Source: Adhaeribacter aquaticus DSM 16391 (GTDB lineage Bacteria; Bacteroidota; Bacteroidia; Cytophagales; Hymenobacteraceae). From it: DNA of 64,000 nt. Positions within the stretch are counted from its first letter, which is position 1. Each line of letters starts with the position of its first letter. Of this stretch, positions 7,562 through 16,602 are shown in pieces. The position numbers and the translations under genes were made by a program. The stretch is taken from NCBI RefSeq assembly GCF_000473365.1, contig NZ_KI421517.1, positions 4,724,296 through 4,788,295 of the forward strand, given 5' to 3'. A model generated the notes under the pieces. The model had not been told where the DNA came from and made no database searches. It worked only from the letters and a program-made list of their open reading frames with translations.

Positions 7562-10111
7562 TTAATGCGGCAAATAAAACGTAAAGGTTGTACCTTCCCC
7601 TTTTTGGCTATGTACATTTATAGTACCTCCCATTGCTTCTATATGGGTTTTGGTTAAAAACAAACCAATACCTCTACCTTCTTGCTTAGTATGAAATCTT
7701 TTATAAAGATTGAACACCTGGCCCTTTGCCTTTTTCATGTCAAAACCAGAACCATTATCCGCAATGGTAAATTCCGCCATTTTCTGACCTTCTTCTATTT
7801 TATTATGAACGGCTACTTTTAATTGTAATTTTTGGTCTTCTGACTTGTATTTAATAGCATTAGAAAAAAGATTATATAAGATAGAATACAAGTAGCCTTT
7901 ATTGGCAATTACCATTGTGCCTTCTTTTAAATCTATTATTAATTTGGCATCTATTCGGGTTAACGTATCCTGATAAAATGAAGCCACCTGATCAATAATA
8001 GTCTTAACATCTACTTTTTCTTTTTCTAAGGTATCACTCTTATCCCGAATACCCAGAATAGTAGTCATATCCCATAAAACGTTATCTAACTGTTTTATGG
8101 AAGTGGATAAATTAGATAAGTAACTATTATATAGTTCATTATCCTTTTCAAGCTTATTTAAAGCATCCGCTATACCCATGACATTGGCTACAGGTGACCG
8201 CAAATTATGGGAAACAATATAAGTAAATTGTTGCAGGTCGCTATTTTTACGATAAAGGTCTTTTGCTAAAGCAGATAACTCTATTTGGGAATTCTTTAAT
8301 GCGGTGATATCTGTATGAACAATAATAAAATTTTTGATGGTACCATCTTCCTGAAATATAGTGGTAACATCTACATTCACCCATATTTCTTCTCCATCTT
8401 TTTTAATATTTAGAATCTCAAAAGATATCGGCTCACCCCGCATTAACTTGGGCGTAAGCGTGTGATACTTTGACTCATCTGTTTTATAGTTACTCAAAAA
8501 ATCATGTGGTCGCTTACCTAAAACCTCTGGTAAACCATAACCAAACAACCTGCTAAAACCTTCATTTACCCACTGTATTTCCCAGTCCTTATTTACAATC
8601 AAGACGCTATTATTGGTTTTACTGGCAACTAGAGATAATTTTGCTAGTTCCTCTTCTTCCTTTTTTCTTTTAGTGATATCACTTTGAATAGCAATAAATT
8701 GAATGACTTCTCCCTGATCGTTCAGAATAGGTGTTATCTCTTTATAGATCCAAAATGTATCTCCTGATTTTTTGTAGTTTAAGATTTCATCAGTAAATGG
8801 CTTTTTTGCTTTTAGCTTTTGGCTAACTCTGGCTACTGTGACTGGGTTAGTTTCTGGTCCTTGTAAAACTGCCCCTGGTTTCTTACCAATTACTTCTTGC
8901 AAAGAATAACCTGTCATTTTAACAAAACTATCATTTACCCATTCGGTAAAACCTTGAGCATTTGTAATTACAACACTATTAGTGGTTCTGCTAGCCACTA
9001 AGGACAACTTTTCATTTTCTTTTTTTATTCTCGTCTTTTCGGTTATATCCGTAAAATAAACCGACAGTCCTTCGGATGAAGGAAAGGCTTTTACCTCTAG
9101 CCAAATATCTTGCTGTGCATAAAAGGCTTCAAAATGAACCGATTTGCCTGTATCAGCAGCTAAATGATATTGTTGGTAAAAGACTTTCCCAACTTCATCA
9201 CTAAAAATATCCCAGATATTTTTGCCAATAAACATTGTGCGGTCGGTTTTTAATATATTATCAAACTCAGCATTGATGTAAGTAAACTTCCAGTTGGTAT
9301 CTAAAGTAAAAAAGGCATCCGTAATACTTTCAAAAATGGTATTTAGTTTATTAGCTTGCTGCTGAATAGTTTGATAAGCCTGCACCATAGGCGTTATATC
9401 TTTCAGAATTGTTTGAACAGCGATAATCTTGCCTTTAACTTTGATGGGGAACTTAATGGTATCGAAAGTCCTTAATCCCTTTTCTTTTGTATCTATAACT
9501 AAATCAGACCGCAAAGTATTGCCCTGCAAGGCTTCCTGAAAAGACCATTCTGAAATAGCTTTCAGATTTGGTGGCAGGAAAGCATCGGTTGGATGATTAA
9601 TGACTGCATCTTTTGCCACCCTAAATTCAGTATAAAAGTTTTGGTTTACTTCCGTAACCAAGCCTGCCTCATTTTCCAGGTATATAATATCAGGACTATT
9701 GTCAAAAAATGCTTTATAGCGTTCTTCCCTTTCTTCTAATCTGGCTCTGCTTTTTTTTTGCTCTTTTAAACAACGAGCAACACAAAACATGAGCTGTTCT
9801 TCCTCCGACCATTTTGCTGACCACAGAATTGGGATGGCTTCCCCACTTTTGTGGGAATAACAATTTTCAAAATTTGTTGGTGTAGAGCCTTGTAGAATCT
9901 GCCCTATGATTTGCTCCGTTAACTGAATATAGTCAGGGTGGATAAATTCCCGAAAGGAACGACCAATTAATTCCTTTGGATCATAGCCTAACAGACTTTT
10001 GCTAGCTTCATTTACATGGATGAAAGTACCATTTCCATCTATGGCACATAACATATCAAGTGAAATTTTAGCAAATTTCACCCAAATAGATGTGTTCTGC
10101 TCTATTTCCAT
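7562..10111 (-). CDS. Multi-PAS sensor histidine kinase
   Basis: 849 residues, no transmembrane segment, so cytoplasmic. Five PAS modules occupy roughly residues 10-620; typical phrases are AIDGNGTFIHVNEAS, TDAFFTLDTNWKFTYINAEF, VVITNAQGFTEWVNDSF and VLIVNKDWEIQWVNEGF. HisKA follows with the H-box SHNLRSPVANVMG (His near 635). The ATPase domain has the N-box LYNLFSNAIKY, G1 IADNGSGFD and G2 GRGIGLFLTKTHIEAMGGTI. It should autophosphorylate on His in response to a small ligand or redox cue bound by a PAS domain. No response regulator is adjacent, so the partner is elsewhere. It could sense conditions inside the host cell for the island, but this is inference. Confidence 0.9.
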   Translation of the reverse strand: MEIEQNTSIWVKFAKISLDMLCAIDGNGTFIHVNEASKSLLGYDPKELIGRSFREFIHPDYIQLTEQIIGQILQGSTPTNFENCYSHKSGEAIPILWSAKWSEEEQLMFCVARCLKEQKKSRARLEEREERYKAFFDNSPDIIYLENEAGLVTEVNQNFYTEFRVAKDAVINHPTDAFLPPNLKAISEWSFQEALQGNTLRSDLVIDTKEKGLRTFDTIKFPIKVKGKIIAVQTILKDITPMVQAYQTIQQQANKLNTIFESITDAFFTLDTNWKFTYINAEFDNILKTDRTMFIGKNIWDIFSDEVGKVFYQQYHLAADTGKSVHFEAFYAQQDIWLEVKAFPSSEGLSVYFTDITEKTRIKKENEKLSLVASRTTNSVVITNAQGFTEWVNDSFVKMTGYSLQEVIGKKPGAVLQGPETNPVTVARVSQKLKAKKPFTDEILNYKKSGDTFWIYKEITPILNDQGEVIQFIAIQSDITKRKKEEEELAKLSLVASKTNNSVLIVNKDWEIQWVNEGFSRLFGYGLPEVLGKRPHDFLSNYKTDESKYHTLTPKLMRGEPISFEILNIKKDGEEIWVNVDVTTIFQEDGTIKNFIIVHTDITALKNSQIELSALAKDLYRKNSDLQQFTYIVSHNLRSPVANVMGIADALNKLEKDNELYNSYLSNLSTSIKQLDNVLWDMTTILGIRDKSDTLEKEKVDVKTIIDQVASFYQDTLTRIDAKLIIDLKEGTMVIANKGYLYSILYNLFSNAIKYKSEDQKLQLKVAVHNKIEEGQKMAEFTIADNGSGFDMKKAKGQVFNLYKRFHTKQEGRGIGLFLTKTHIEAMGGTINVHSQKGEGTTFTFYLPH

Positions 10112-10278
10112 ACTTACAGATTATGAAGGTTAACGCACGACTATCTCATTAAAGCACTGAATCTAATTATTTACGGGTACATGGTAGTTAAGTCCACCGA
10201 AGTTGAAAGTAAAGATTACGCTTAGTGGTAGGTTTCTACTGGCTAACTAATTAAAGATCCCAATGATTAGCAGCTATG

Positions 10279-10629
10279 TTATTCAGCTAAATATATTCCT
10301 GGCCCTATATGTAAAGGCTTCTTATTCTTTAAAGCTTCTAAATCCTGTTGAACATAATTATATAATTGTTTTACAATAGCTGAATACAAACTATATTCTT
10401 TTAAATGCCAACAAATCTTTTCTAAACTTTTAACAGGAGGGATATTTTTATAACTAAAAATCAGAAACTTTAATTCATCTTCTAAAATAGAAAGTTCCTG
10501 ATAATAAGCTTTATAGTTCTTAATAGTTCTAATTAACTTTTTAATAACAAACTTTACTTTAGAATTAGAAACTTCATCAAGATTGCATTTTTTTGAAAAA
10601 CCGAGTATTTTTTGAAATTTTTTAAGCAT
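10279..10629 (-). CDS. Hypothetical protein, island family A (copy 1)
   Basis: 116 residues. No known domain recognised. It is clearly related to 33300-33629 and 34758-35078: all have L-I-x-T-I-x-x-Y about 30 residues in, a Y/F-x-E-L helix, a mid segment I-P-P-x-x-x-L-E-x-I, a helix with S-x-I-x-x-L and a terminal D-L-x-x-L-x-N-x-x-P-L...I-Y. The N-terminus here is Lys-rich (MLKKFQKILGF). Predicted mostly helical and soluble. It follows the histidine kinase gene on its upstream side with its own spacer. Function unknown. Confidence 0.6.
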   Translation of the reverse strand: MLKKFQKILGFSKKCNLDEVSNSKVKFVIKKLIRTIKNYKAYYQELSILEDELKFLIFSYKNIPPVKSLEKICWHLKEYSLYSAIVKQLYNYVQQDLEALKNKKPLHIGPGIYLAE

Positions 10630-10991
10630 AAAATAAAATATTCATGGTTTAGTATCAATCATCCTTTGATACATTATATATTTCATTAATAATTTTATTA
10701 TTTTAACAATCAACTTCGGTTAATCTACTTGTTAATTTAGATAAAAGAAACTTATCTATTCACATATTATGGCTAAATATTACTTAGGTTTTGCAAACTA
10801 TTTAATATCAGTTCCTTATTTTCACGATTTTGTAGCAAGATTATTACTTTTTAAAGCTTCATTTTGAGTTTAAGTAAACTAGATCAATATAATAACCCCT
10901 ACCCTCCCTATGTTTTTATAGCTATGATTAGGCTATATAACTCTTCTTTTCAGAATCTAAATAGGAAACTTCTATTTTGCAGTTATAAATT
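10630..10991. other. Intergenic, AT-rich, no gene seen
   Basis: 362 bp between divergent genes. Very AT-rich. I see no coding frame or strong hairpin. CATCCTTTGAT near 10661 also occurs near 33026 upstream of another island gene, a weak hint of a shared element. Confidence 0.3.
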
Positions 10992-11504
10992 ATGAAAATC
11001 AAATTAACCTTAGAATTAGTTGGCCGATATATCTTAGGATTAATAATGATTGCTTATGGGTTAATTAAAATAATTGATATCCAATTTAGGCTTGCACCTT
11101 TAGTTTATGATATTCCACTGGGTTCTTTAGATGGAGTTACATTAACCTGGGCATTTTTTGGTTATAAAACTTGGTTTACAATTCTATTAGGACTTATTGA
11201 GTTTGTATCTGGAACCCTATTACTTTTCACACGAACTAAATTAATAGGAAAAATATTAACTCTGCCAATCCTAATTGGAATTGCTCTGGTTAATAATGCT
11301 TTTGATTTTTTGCCTTATATGAAGGTCTTCACAGGATGTTTGTTACTTCTGAACATCTTATTGTTAGGAATGCATACAACTATATTTAAAATAATTATTA
11401 AACAAGTAATCTGTGGTCACTCTAAATATCCCCAAGCAGAGGTTTTAATTAACATTACCTTAGTTTCTATAATTACCTTTCTGGTAATTTATCATTTACT
11501 TTAA
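10992..11504 (+). CDS. DoxX-like four-helix membrane protein
   Basis: 170 residues with four to five hydrophobic helices: YILGLIMIAYGLIKII near 13-28, a helix around 58-80 (FTILLGLIEFVSGTLLLF), one near 86-102, one near 112-130 and one at the C-terminus. GLIMIAYGLIKI with a following short loop and the E-F-x-x-G-x-L-L-L segment resembles the DoxX/MauE family of inner-membrane proteins, often linked with redox or thiol reactions. No cysteine pair is obvious. It stands alone between convergent and divergent neighbours. The substrate is unknown. Confidence 0.5.
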   Translation: MKIKLTLELVGRYILGLIMIAYGLIKIIDIQFRLAPLVYDIPLGSLDGVTLTWAFFGYKTWFTILLGLIEFVSGTLLLFTRTKLIGKILTLPILIGIALVNNAFDFLPYMKVFTGCLLLLNILLLGMHTTIFKIIIKQVICGHSKYPQAEVLINITLVSIITFLVIYHLL

Positions 11505-11585
11505 TTGTTCCTGCGAAAGCATTAAGCCTAACCAAAACTAACTGGCTGATTATTCGAAGCTTATTCGTGATTTACGGTCTACATT

Positions 11586-12098
11586 TTAATAATCTAAATG
11601 ATTAATCATTTTTAAAGTATCTTCAACTTCAGTCGGCTTTTTTGTACCAATCAGAAGCTTTGAACCATTTGTGAAAATAATTTGTATTCCTTTGTTCCCA
11701 GAAACATTATAGGCTTTTCCGCTCCCAAATACACCAAACCTTAATCCCCAACCACCATATTCAGTAAGTGGGTGATAGTGCCTTACAAATGATTTTGATA
11801 TTTTATCCCAGGTATAGTTTTTAAAGGTTAATTGAAAAGGGAAAAAGCGCACATTGATTCCATCACTTGTTATTACAGTTTCCAGACGAGAACTTAAAAA
11901 TATTGCCGTAACCAAAAGGCTTATACCCGCAGCAATGCATAAGTCATTGGTATTTAAACCTTCACTACTTCCATGTTGTCCATATATCAATTGTTGATAT
12001 AAATTAAAAAGGAAACGAATATTAATACCCAAAAGTAGTAGCCAAAGCCAAATTTGATTGAATCGTTGGCGTTCAGTAAATAACCTTTCTTCTTCCAT
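11586..12098 (-). CDS. Membrane protein with PH-like domain (DUF6141-like)
   Basis: 170 residues. Two hydrophobic segments at about 17-35 (WLWLLLLGINIRFLFNLY) and 52-68 are followed by a beta-rich domain: ETVITSDGINVRFFPF, WDKISKSFVRHYHPLTEYGG, GLRFGVFGSGKAYNVSG and LLIGTKKPTEVEDTL. This is the layout of bacterial PH-domain membrane proteins; the EYGGWG and LIGTKKP phrases fit DUF6141. Role unknown. It converges with the DoxX-like gene and stands alone. Confidence 0.6.
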   Translation of the reverse strand: MEEERLFTERQRFNQIWLWLLLLGINIRFLFNLYQQLIYGQHGSSEGLNTNDLCIAAGISLLVTAIFLSSRLETVITSDGINVRFFPFQLTFKNYTWDKISKSFVRHYHPLTEYGGWGLRFGVFGSGKAYNVSGNKGIQIIFTNGSKLLIGTKKPTEVEDTLKMINHLDY

Positions 12099-12547
12099 TG
12101 GCTTAATTTCAATTAACGATAAAGACTAAATAATTGTAGTTAACACCGTTTATATTATTATTCTAAATGTGGTTACTAAAAAACAATATTGTTTATAATA
12201 AATATATTAAAACTTTTCTAAATATCCTTAATTATCAATTTTTTATACAAATAATCGTTCGGTTGTTTGATACCAAATTACAGGGGAGGTTGCCTAGTCC
12301 AAAAAGCATTTAGACTACATTTTTGGAATAGCTAATTATTTGGGAGGACTATTATTTGGTTTTTTTTTAAAAACAAAAATGCTTACCTCATTAAGAAAGT
12401 AAGCATTTACAAATTAATATGAATAACAATTTATTAATCTTTAAGAAGATTGATAAAATGAATAGATTCTTATATAACCTGCTCAAAAGTCTTTATATAC
12501 GATGAATTACCAATATTTTACTTAATAATTTAAACCCAAACGAACCA
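12099..12547. other. Intergenic with terminator
   Basis: 449 bp between two minus-strand genes. It holds the terminator at 12377-12408. The rest is AT-rich and shows no coding frame I can support. Confidence 0.4.
12377..12408 (-). terminator. Terminator of the CBASS-like operon
   Basis: AAATGCTTAC (12377-12386) pairs with GTAAGCATTT (12399-12408). On the minus strand the stem is followed by a long T-rich run. It lies 140 bp after the stop of the nucleotidyltransferase gene. Confidence 0.65.
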
Positions 12548-13840
12548 TCACCCATTTAATATTGGAACATCAATTCTGTCACGGGCTACACAAAAGCCAT
12601 CTTTAATTAAATAACATTCCACAAAATGAGAGCCTTCAAAGGTAGAGTTCTCCGTTCTATCTGTTCCATTTAGATTACTACTAATTATTTGACCTCTATG
12701 TACACCTCTTTCATATGCCAACTTTCCTTCATTCTTAACTTTCCAAAGAATTTCATAGGGTTGGGATACATCTGTTTGTTTAATAAAAAACCGAAGGTTT
12801 TTATTCTTCTTAAGCAGTACCATTTCTTTTAAAAGCCCAACTCTAAAACCTGCCTGTGTTACCTCGCAATCTATACTTAAGAAATTTTTTATATTAATCG
12901 GATATTTATCTTCTATAAACTCTTCTTTATTAGTGAAATTTAAGCTTAATTCTTTGATTTCTCTTGGATAAGGAAACTGGCTACCAAAAACTCTTCGCCA
13001 AATTTCATAAACTGTTTTACTTTCATTATTTTTTATTGCCTCAGATATTAGGTTATATGCTTTCTTAGCTTTTGAACTAAAGTTCGACTTTTTCTTATAC
13101 ACCTTTTGATTGCTTCCAGGAGCAAACCAAAACTTTCTATTACTATCCAGCTCTTTTAAATAATAGAAAAAACCTTGAACAAATTCATCATACTTATCAA
13201 AGCCCAAGGTTGCATAGTATGAATTTTGTTTAATAAAGTTGTAGGCAAATGTATCAATCAATAACCCATTAATTTTTACACCATTTTTGTTTTTCCAAGC
13301 TCTTGCTATCCTACATAGATTTACTAGATTACTCTTAGATGTTTTATCCAATTCTAAAATTGCCTTAGCTTCAGGAAGAGGATTTGTCTTTTTCCAACTA
13401 CCACCATAATTGGAATCAGGATAGGTAAAACTATTATCAGTTTCTTTAAATGCAGGGCAAACCTCAATGAAATCACTTTTAAATTCGACCACTACTACTT
13501 GCCCATCACCCCTAACCTTAGATTGAGAATAAGTTTTTGAGATAGAATTTCTTACATCTTGTAATAGCTGACTTTGCTTATTTCCAACCCTATTATTGTA
13601 TTGATAATATAACTCAGAAGGAAGTTCAAAGATTATATCTAAATCACTAACCCCATTTATGGCGGTATTTCTACCATAGCTACCGATATAAATTCCATTC
13701 TCTGTATTCGAATTCAAGCCATAGAAATCTAAATTTAGCCTTTTTGTTATAGTTGCAAATCGGGACTCAATATTAGTTTGGTTTTCAATGACTAAATTAT
13801 TTACAAATCCACCAAAGATTTTGGCTATATCCATTAACAA
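12548..13840 (-). CDS. CD-NTase (SMODS) nucleotidyltransferase with AGS-C sensor domain
   Basis: 430 residues. The N-terminal polymerase-beta-like domain has the signature G-S-Y-G-R (53-57) then SDLDIIFEL, with Asp66 and Asp68 as metal ligands. A third acidic residue is in FKSDFIEVCPAF near 123-126. The last ~110 residues (NLRFFIKQ, PYEILWKVKNEGKLA, RGVHRGQI, HFVECYLIKDG) match the AGS-C domain, a predicted sensor attached to adenylyl/guanylyl cyclases and SMODS enzymes. CD-NTases make cyclic di- or trinucleotide signals that switch on a partner effector during phage infection. Its start overlaps the SLATT gene by 44 bp (ATG 13834 is an alternative). No Cap2/Cap3 accessory genes, so a type I-like CBASS layout. 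Confidence 0.85.
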   Translation of the reverse strand: MLMDIAKIFGGFVNNLVIENQTNIESRFATITKRLNLDFYGLNSNTENGIYIGSYGRNTAINGVSDLDIIFELPSELYYQYNNRVGNKQSQLLQDVRNSISKTYSQSKVRGDGQVVVVEFKSDFIEVCPAFKETDNSFTYPDSNYGGSWKKTNPLPEAKAILELDKTSKSNLVNLCRIARAWKNKNGVKINGLLIDTFAYNFIKQNSYYATLGFDKYDEFVQGFFYYLKELDSNRKFWFAPGSNQKVYKKKSNFSSKAKKAYNLISEAIKNNESKTVYEIWRRVFGSQFPYPREIKELSLNFTNKEEFIEDKYPINIKNFLSIDCEVTQAGFRVGLLKEMVLLKKNKNLRFFIKQTDVSQPYEILWKVKNEGKLAYERGVHRGQIISSNLNGTDRTENSTFEGSHFVECYLIKDGFCVARDRIDVPILNG

Positions 13841-14405
13841 ATTGAATTATTAAAATTAAGAGTAAGATTAAAATTATTATTTTTAATGAGTTAGGTAATT
13901 TATCTTTAATAAATGAGAACTTCAACTGTTCATCTATCCATTCAATTTGCATTTCATAAAAAAATTTAAAATGAGCATACCACTGAGAAGTAAAAACCTG
14001 CTTACTTATTGATTTGGAATAAAATTCATATAGTAAATTTTGGTATTCATTTTCATAGGTCTCTAACCTAAAGCTTGAATCTGATTTAGCCTTATAGTAT
14101 AAATCTCTCATATTATTAAAAAGACGAGTTAGTCTGATACCTTCTTTCTCGTAATCATCAGTTTTATTTTTATATACTTCTAGATAAATTATCGCAATAC
14201 CCGCAAATATTAAAATAATTGATAATTCTTTATTATAGATTATATTTTCATAAGCTATTTGGAGAATACCAATAGCTAGCGAGATAAATCCTATCCAACT
14301 TGGCAATTTATTTATAATGTCAAATGATGCAAAGTTCTTTTTAGCACCAAATCCAATATCATATCCTTTAGTTGCTAGTGTTTTTAAAAAAACCTCTTTT
14401 GTCAT
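13797..14405 (-). CDS. SLATT-domain membrane effector
   Basis: 202 residues. Two adjacent hydrophobic helices near 36-55 (WIGFISLAIGILQIAYENII) and 60-78 are followed by a long charged helical stretch with R-L-x-x-L-F-x-N-M-R-D-L-Y and a hydrophobic helix near 172-190. This is the SLATT fold (SMODS and SLOG-associating two-TM effector). Such proteins are thought to form membrane pores when their partner CD-NTase makes a nucleotide signal, leading to abortive infection. It is the first gene of the operon and its end overlaps the CD-NTase gene, tying the two functions together. Which SLATT subfamily is not resolved by eye. Confidence 0.75.
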   Translation of the reverse strand: MTKEVFLKTLATKGYDIGFGAKKNFASFDIINKLPSWIGFISLAIGILQIAYENIIYNKELSIILIFAGIAIIYLEVYKNKTDDYEKEGIRLTRLFNNMRDLYYKAKSDSSFRLETYENEYQNLLYEFYSKSISKQVFTSQWYAHFKFFYEMQIEWIDEQLKFSFIKDKLPNSLKIIILILLLILIIQFVNGYSQNLWWICK

Positions 14406-14670
14406 ATTCTTGATTTAACAATTTAATGTTAGAACCTCTAAGTGAAATAAATTATTTAAAATTGTAGATACTAGCACTACTTCTCATTAATAAAAAATTT
14501 AACTAGGTTTATTTCTACACATTGAATATTTCAAAATTTTAAACATAGATAACAAATGTGTTTTCCCAAATTTTCAGTAAAATCATACAAATCGGTGAAT
14601 TCTCTAATTTTAAAATGAAAATTAGAACATTAATAAAATCAATTATAGAATTTTACTAGGTTACAAAGTA

Positions 14671-14696
14671 GTAAAGAAAACGAATGTTTTCTTTAC
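14671..14696. repeat. Perfect hairpin upstream of CBASS pair and resolvase
   Basis: GTAAAGAAAAC (14671-14681) and GTTTTCTTTAC (14686-14696) form a perfect 11-bp stem with a 4-nt loop in the 420-bp spacer (14406-14825) between the divergent SLATT and serine-recombinase genes. A further GTAAAGAAAC-type copy lies near 14752-14761. It could be an operator or a recombinase site; nothing else is seen in the spacer. Confidence 0.4.
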
Positions 14697-14825
14697 TTTC
14701 TTCTACCACTTTTTAAGTCCGCCTCATTTTATCACAAACAACATTAAAAAAGTAAAGAAACTTAGTTAAATATTCAAAGTAAAACAATATATTTACATAA
14801 CGAGATATTTAACCAAATTTACTTT

Positions 14826-15377
14826 ATGAAGATAGGGTACGCTAGAGTCTCCACATTAATCCAAAACCTAGATTTACAAAATGATGCTTTACTCCAAGCA
14901 GGTTGTGAAAAAATCTATACTGATAAAATTTCTGGAACTGTATCGGAAAGACCTGCTCTAACCAAAGTTAAGGAGATACTTAGGCGTGGAGATACTTTAT
15001 TAATATGGCGTTTAGACAGGCTTGGGCGGTCATTGAAAGACCTAATTGACTGGATGTATTATTTTGAACAAGAAGGGATAGCCCTAAAAAGCTTACAGGA
15101 AAATATTGATACCTCAACTGCCACAGGAAAACTTATCTTTCATATTTTTGCTTCAATGGCAGAGTTTGAAAAAAATCTGATAAAGGAAAGAACCATGGCG
15201 GGTCTTTCTGCTGCCAGAGCCAGAGGTCGTGAGGGTGGTCGCCCCAAAAAGATGAACAATGAGAAAAGAAATCTGGCTGTGAGGTTATATAAGGAAAAAC
15301 AACATTCAATTGATGCTATCTGTCAAATGATGGGCATATCAAAACCTACCTTGTATAGCTATGTCAAAGAAAGATGA
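14826..15377 (+). CDS. Serine recombinase (resolvase/invertase family)
   Basis: 183 residues. The catalytic domain opens with KIGYARVSTLIQN (nucleophile Ser9), continues with LLIWRLDRLGRSLKDL and the ASMAEFEKNLIKERT helix, and ends in a helix-turn-helix (HSIDAICQMMGISKPTLYSYVK). Length and order are those of the small Tn3-resolvase/Hin-Pin group, which bind inverted or direct crossover sites and rearrange DNA through a serine-DNA link. All arginines of the R-L-D-R-L-G-R motif are present. No transposase of the Tn3 type is nearby, so it could invert or resolve island DNA or be left from another element. Confidence 0.9.
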   Translation: MKIGYARVSTLIQNLDLQNDALLQAGCEKIYTDKISGTVSERPALTKVKEILRRGDTLLIWRLDRLGRSLKDLIDWMYYFEQEGIALKSLQENIDTSTATGKLIFHIFASMAEFEKNLIKERTMAGLSAARARGREGGRPKKMNNEKRNLAVRLYKEKQHSIDAICQMMGISKPTLYSYVKER

Positions 15378-15449
15378 ATTGAAAATTAAACCTTCTTACA
15401 TTTTTCTTAACCTTTAATAAATCCGAACATTAACTAAAATCCAGTTTAG

Positions 15450-15629
15450 TTAGTTTTCAGATTTATTATAATTTGGGTTTGTTATCAAATCTAGTTTTTC
15501 TGTTAACAATTTTAAGGACGTTTTTATAATGTCGTTCTTAGTCATCTTTCTCCTTAATTGTTTTAGCAGAATTAGCTGTATAGTTTCTATGGTTACATTA
15601 GTATCCTCGGCTATTTTAACACTTCGCAT
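15450..15629 (-). CDS. Small hypothetical protein (59 aa)
   Basis: A minus-strand frame from ATG 15627-15629 to TAA 15450-15452 encodes MRSVKIAEDTNVTIETIQLI..., 59 residues, helical and Lys-rich. The first half (VKIAEDTNVTIETIQLILLK) resembles a short helix-turn-helix such as that of DNA-binding regulators that begin with a K-I-A-E motif. It converges with the serine-recombinase gene, which ends 72 bp away. Its size and codon pattern make it plausible but unproven. Confidence 0.4.
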   Translation of the reverse strand: MRSVKIAEDTNVTIETIQLILLKQLRRKMTKNDIIKTSLKLLTEKLDLITNPNYNKSEN

Positions 15630-16050
15630 TTTTTAAGCAATTATTTTACTTATATATTAAATAACCACCTCCTAATTTTTAAAACTACTCTACTTTTCTA
15701 CCTTCCTCCAAATATTAAAAAAACAAAATGGGATTTGAACCCTAAATGAAGGACTATCACAAACAAGCTTACTATCCATTTTGATTATTAGATTTTATAA
15801 GGTGAATTAATACGAACAATATTATATTGCTCATATTAATCCACCTTATAATTGCCTTCCAGTTTAGAAATTTTTCGTCCTTGTTTAAGCTTTACTTAGA
15901 TTCTTTTAGCCTTTTTAGTCTTTAAATAATAAAAAGCTGAAAATTGAATTTTATTTTAAATACTAATCTAACTTTTATTTAAAACTTTATTATTATATAT
16001 TAAATGTTCAATACAATAGAACTCCTATAATTTCCTTTTAAAATGGCTTT
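15630..16050. other. Intergenic before the L,D-transpeptidase gene
   Basis: 421 bp. Contains the 18-bp imperfect hairpin at 15795-15851 and a short tRNA-T-arm-like string near 15729. AT-rich tail just before the ATG at 16051. No gene supported. Confidence 0.35.
15795..15851. repeat. Long imperfect hairpin (18-bp arms)
   Basis: TTATAAGGTGAATTAATA (15795-15812) pairs with TATTAATCCACCTTATAA (15834-15851), 17 of 18 positions, with a 21-nt loop. There is no T run, so it is not a classic terminator; it may be an operator or small-RNA element. Confidence 0.4.
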
Positions 16051-16569
16051 ATGACCAAGAAGATTATAAAACTATTTGCAGCCATTTTCTTTGTTGGACT
16101 TACTATTTACTACTTTTTTCCTGATAGAAAACTTCCAAATGAAACAAGAATTACCAAATTGGTTGTGCTAAAATCAGAAAGAAAATTATTAGTATATGAT
16201 AATAAAAAGCTGATTAAGACTTACAAGGTAGCTTTAGGAAGAAATCCTATTGGTGATAAAAAGGTGGAGGGCGATAAAAAAACGCCAGAAGGTATCTACT
16301 ACATAAATGATAAGAACCCTAACAGCGGGTATCATAAGAATCTAGGTATCTCCTACCCTAATGCTGATGATATAGCACAAGCCAAGAAATTGAGTAAATC
16401 TGTTGGTGGAGCCATTAAAATACATGGTTTAAAAAATGGCAGAGGATATATAGGTAAATTTCACCGATGGAAAGATTGGACATTAGGCTGCATTGCTTTA
16501 ACAAATTCTGAGATTGATGAACTTTATGGAGCTGTGAGATTAGGAACTCCAATAAATATTAAACCTTAG
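16051..16569 (+). CDS. L,D-transpeptidase (YkuD domain), membrane-anchored
   Basis: 172 residues. An N-terminal hydrophobic segment (IIKLFAAIFFVGLTIYYFF) is a signal anchor. The YkuD domain follows: KLVVLKSERKLLVYDNKKLI, KKTPEGIYYI, IKIHGLKNG and the catalytic W-T-L-G-C147-I-A-L-T-N. These periplasmic enzymes make 3-3 peptidoglycan cross-links or attach proteins to peptidoglycan, using a cysteine nucleophile and a histidine. The next gene of the glycosylase operon begins 33 bp downstream on the same strand, so this may be the first gene of that transcript, although its role would be unrelated. Confidence 0.85.
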   Translation: MTKKIIKLFAAIFFVGLTIYYFFPDRKLPNETRITKLVVLKSERKLLVYDNKKLIKTYKVALGRNPIGDKKVEGDKKTPEGIYYINDKNPNSGYHKNLGISYPNADDIAQAKKLSKSVGGAIKIHGLKNGRGYIGKFHRWKDWTLGCIALTNSEIDELYGAVRLGTPINIKP

Positions 16570-16602
16570 GTTAAGGAATTCAATTCCAAGAAAATAAACC
16601 GT

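Noticed and set aside
15727-15745. tRNA T-arm-like string (complement of GGTTCAAATCCC)
   Set aside because: No acceptor, anticodon or D-arm can be folded around it and no matching att repeat was found; probably coincidence or a tiny relic.
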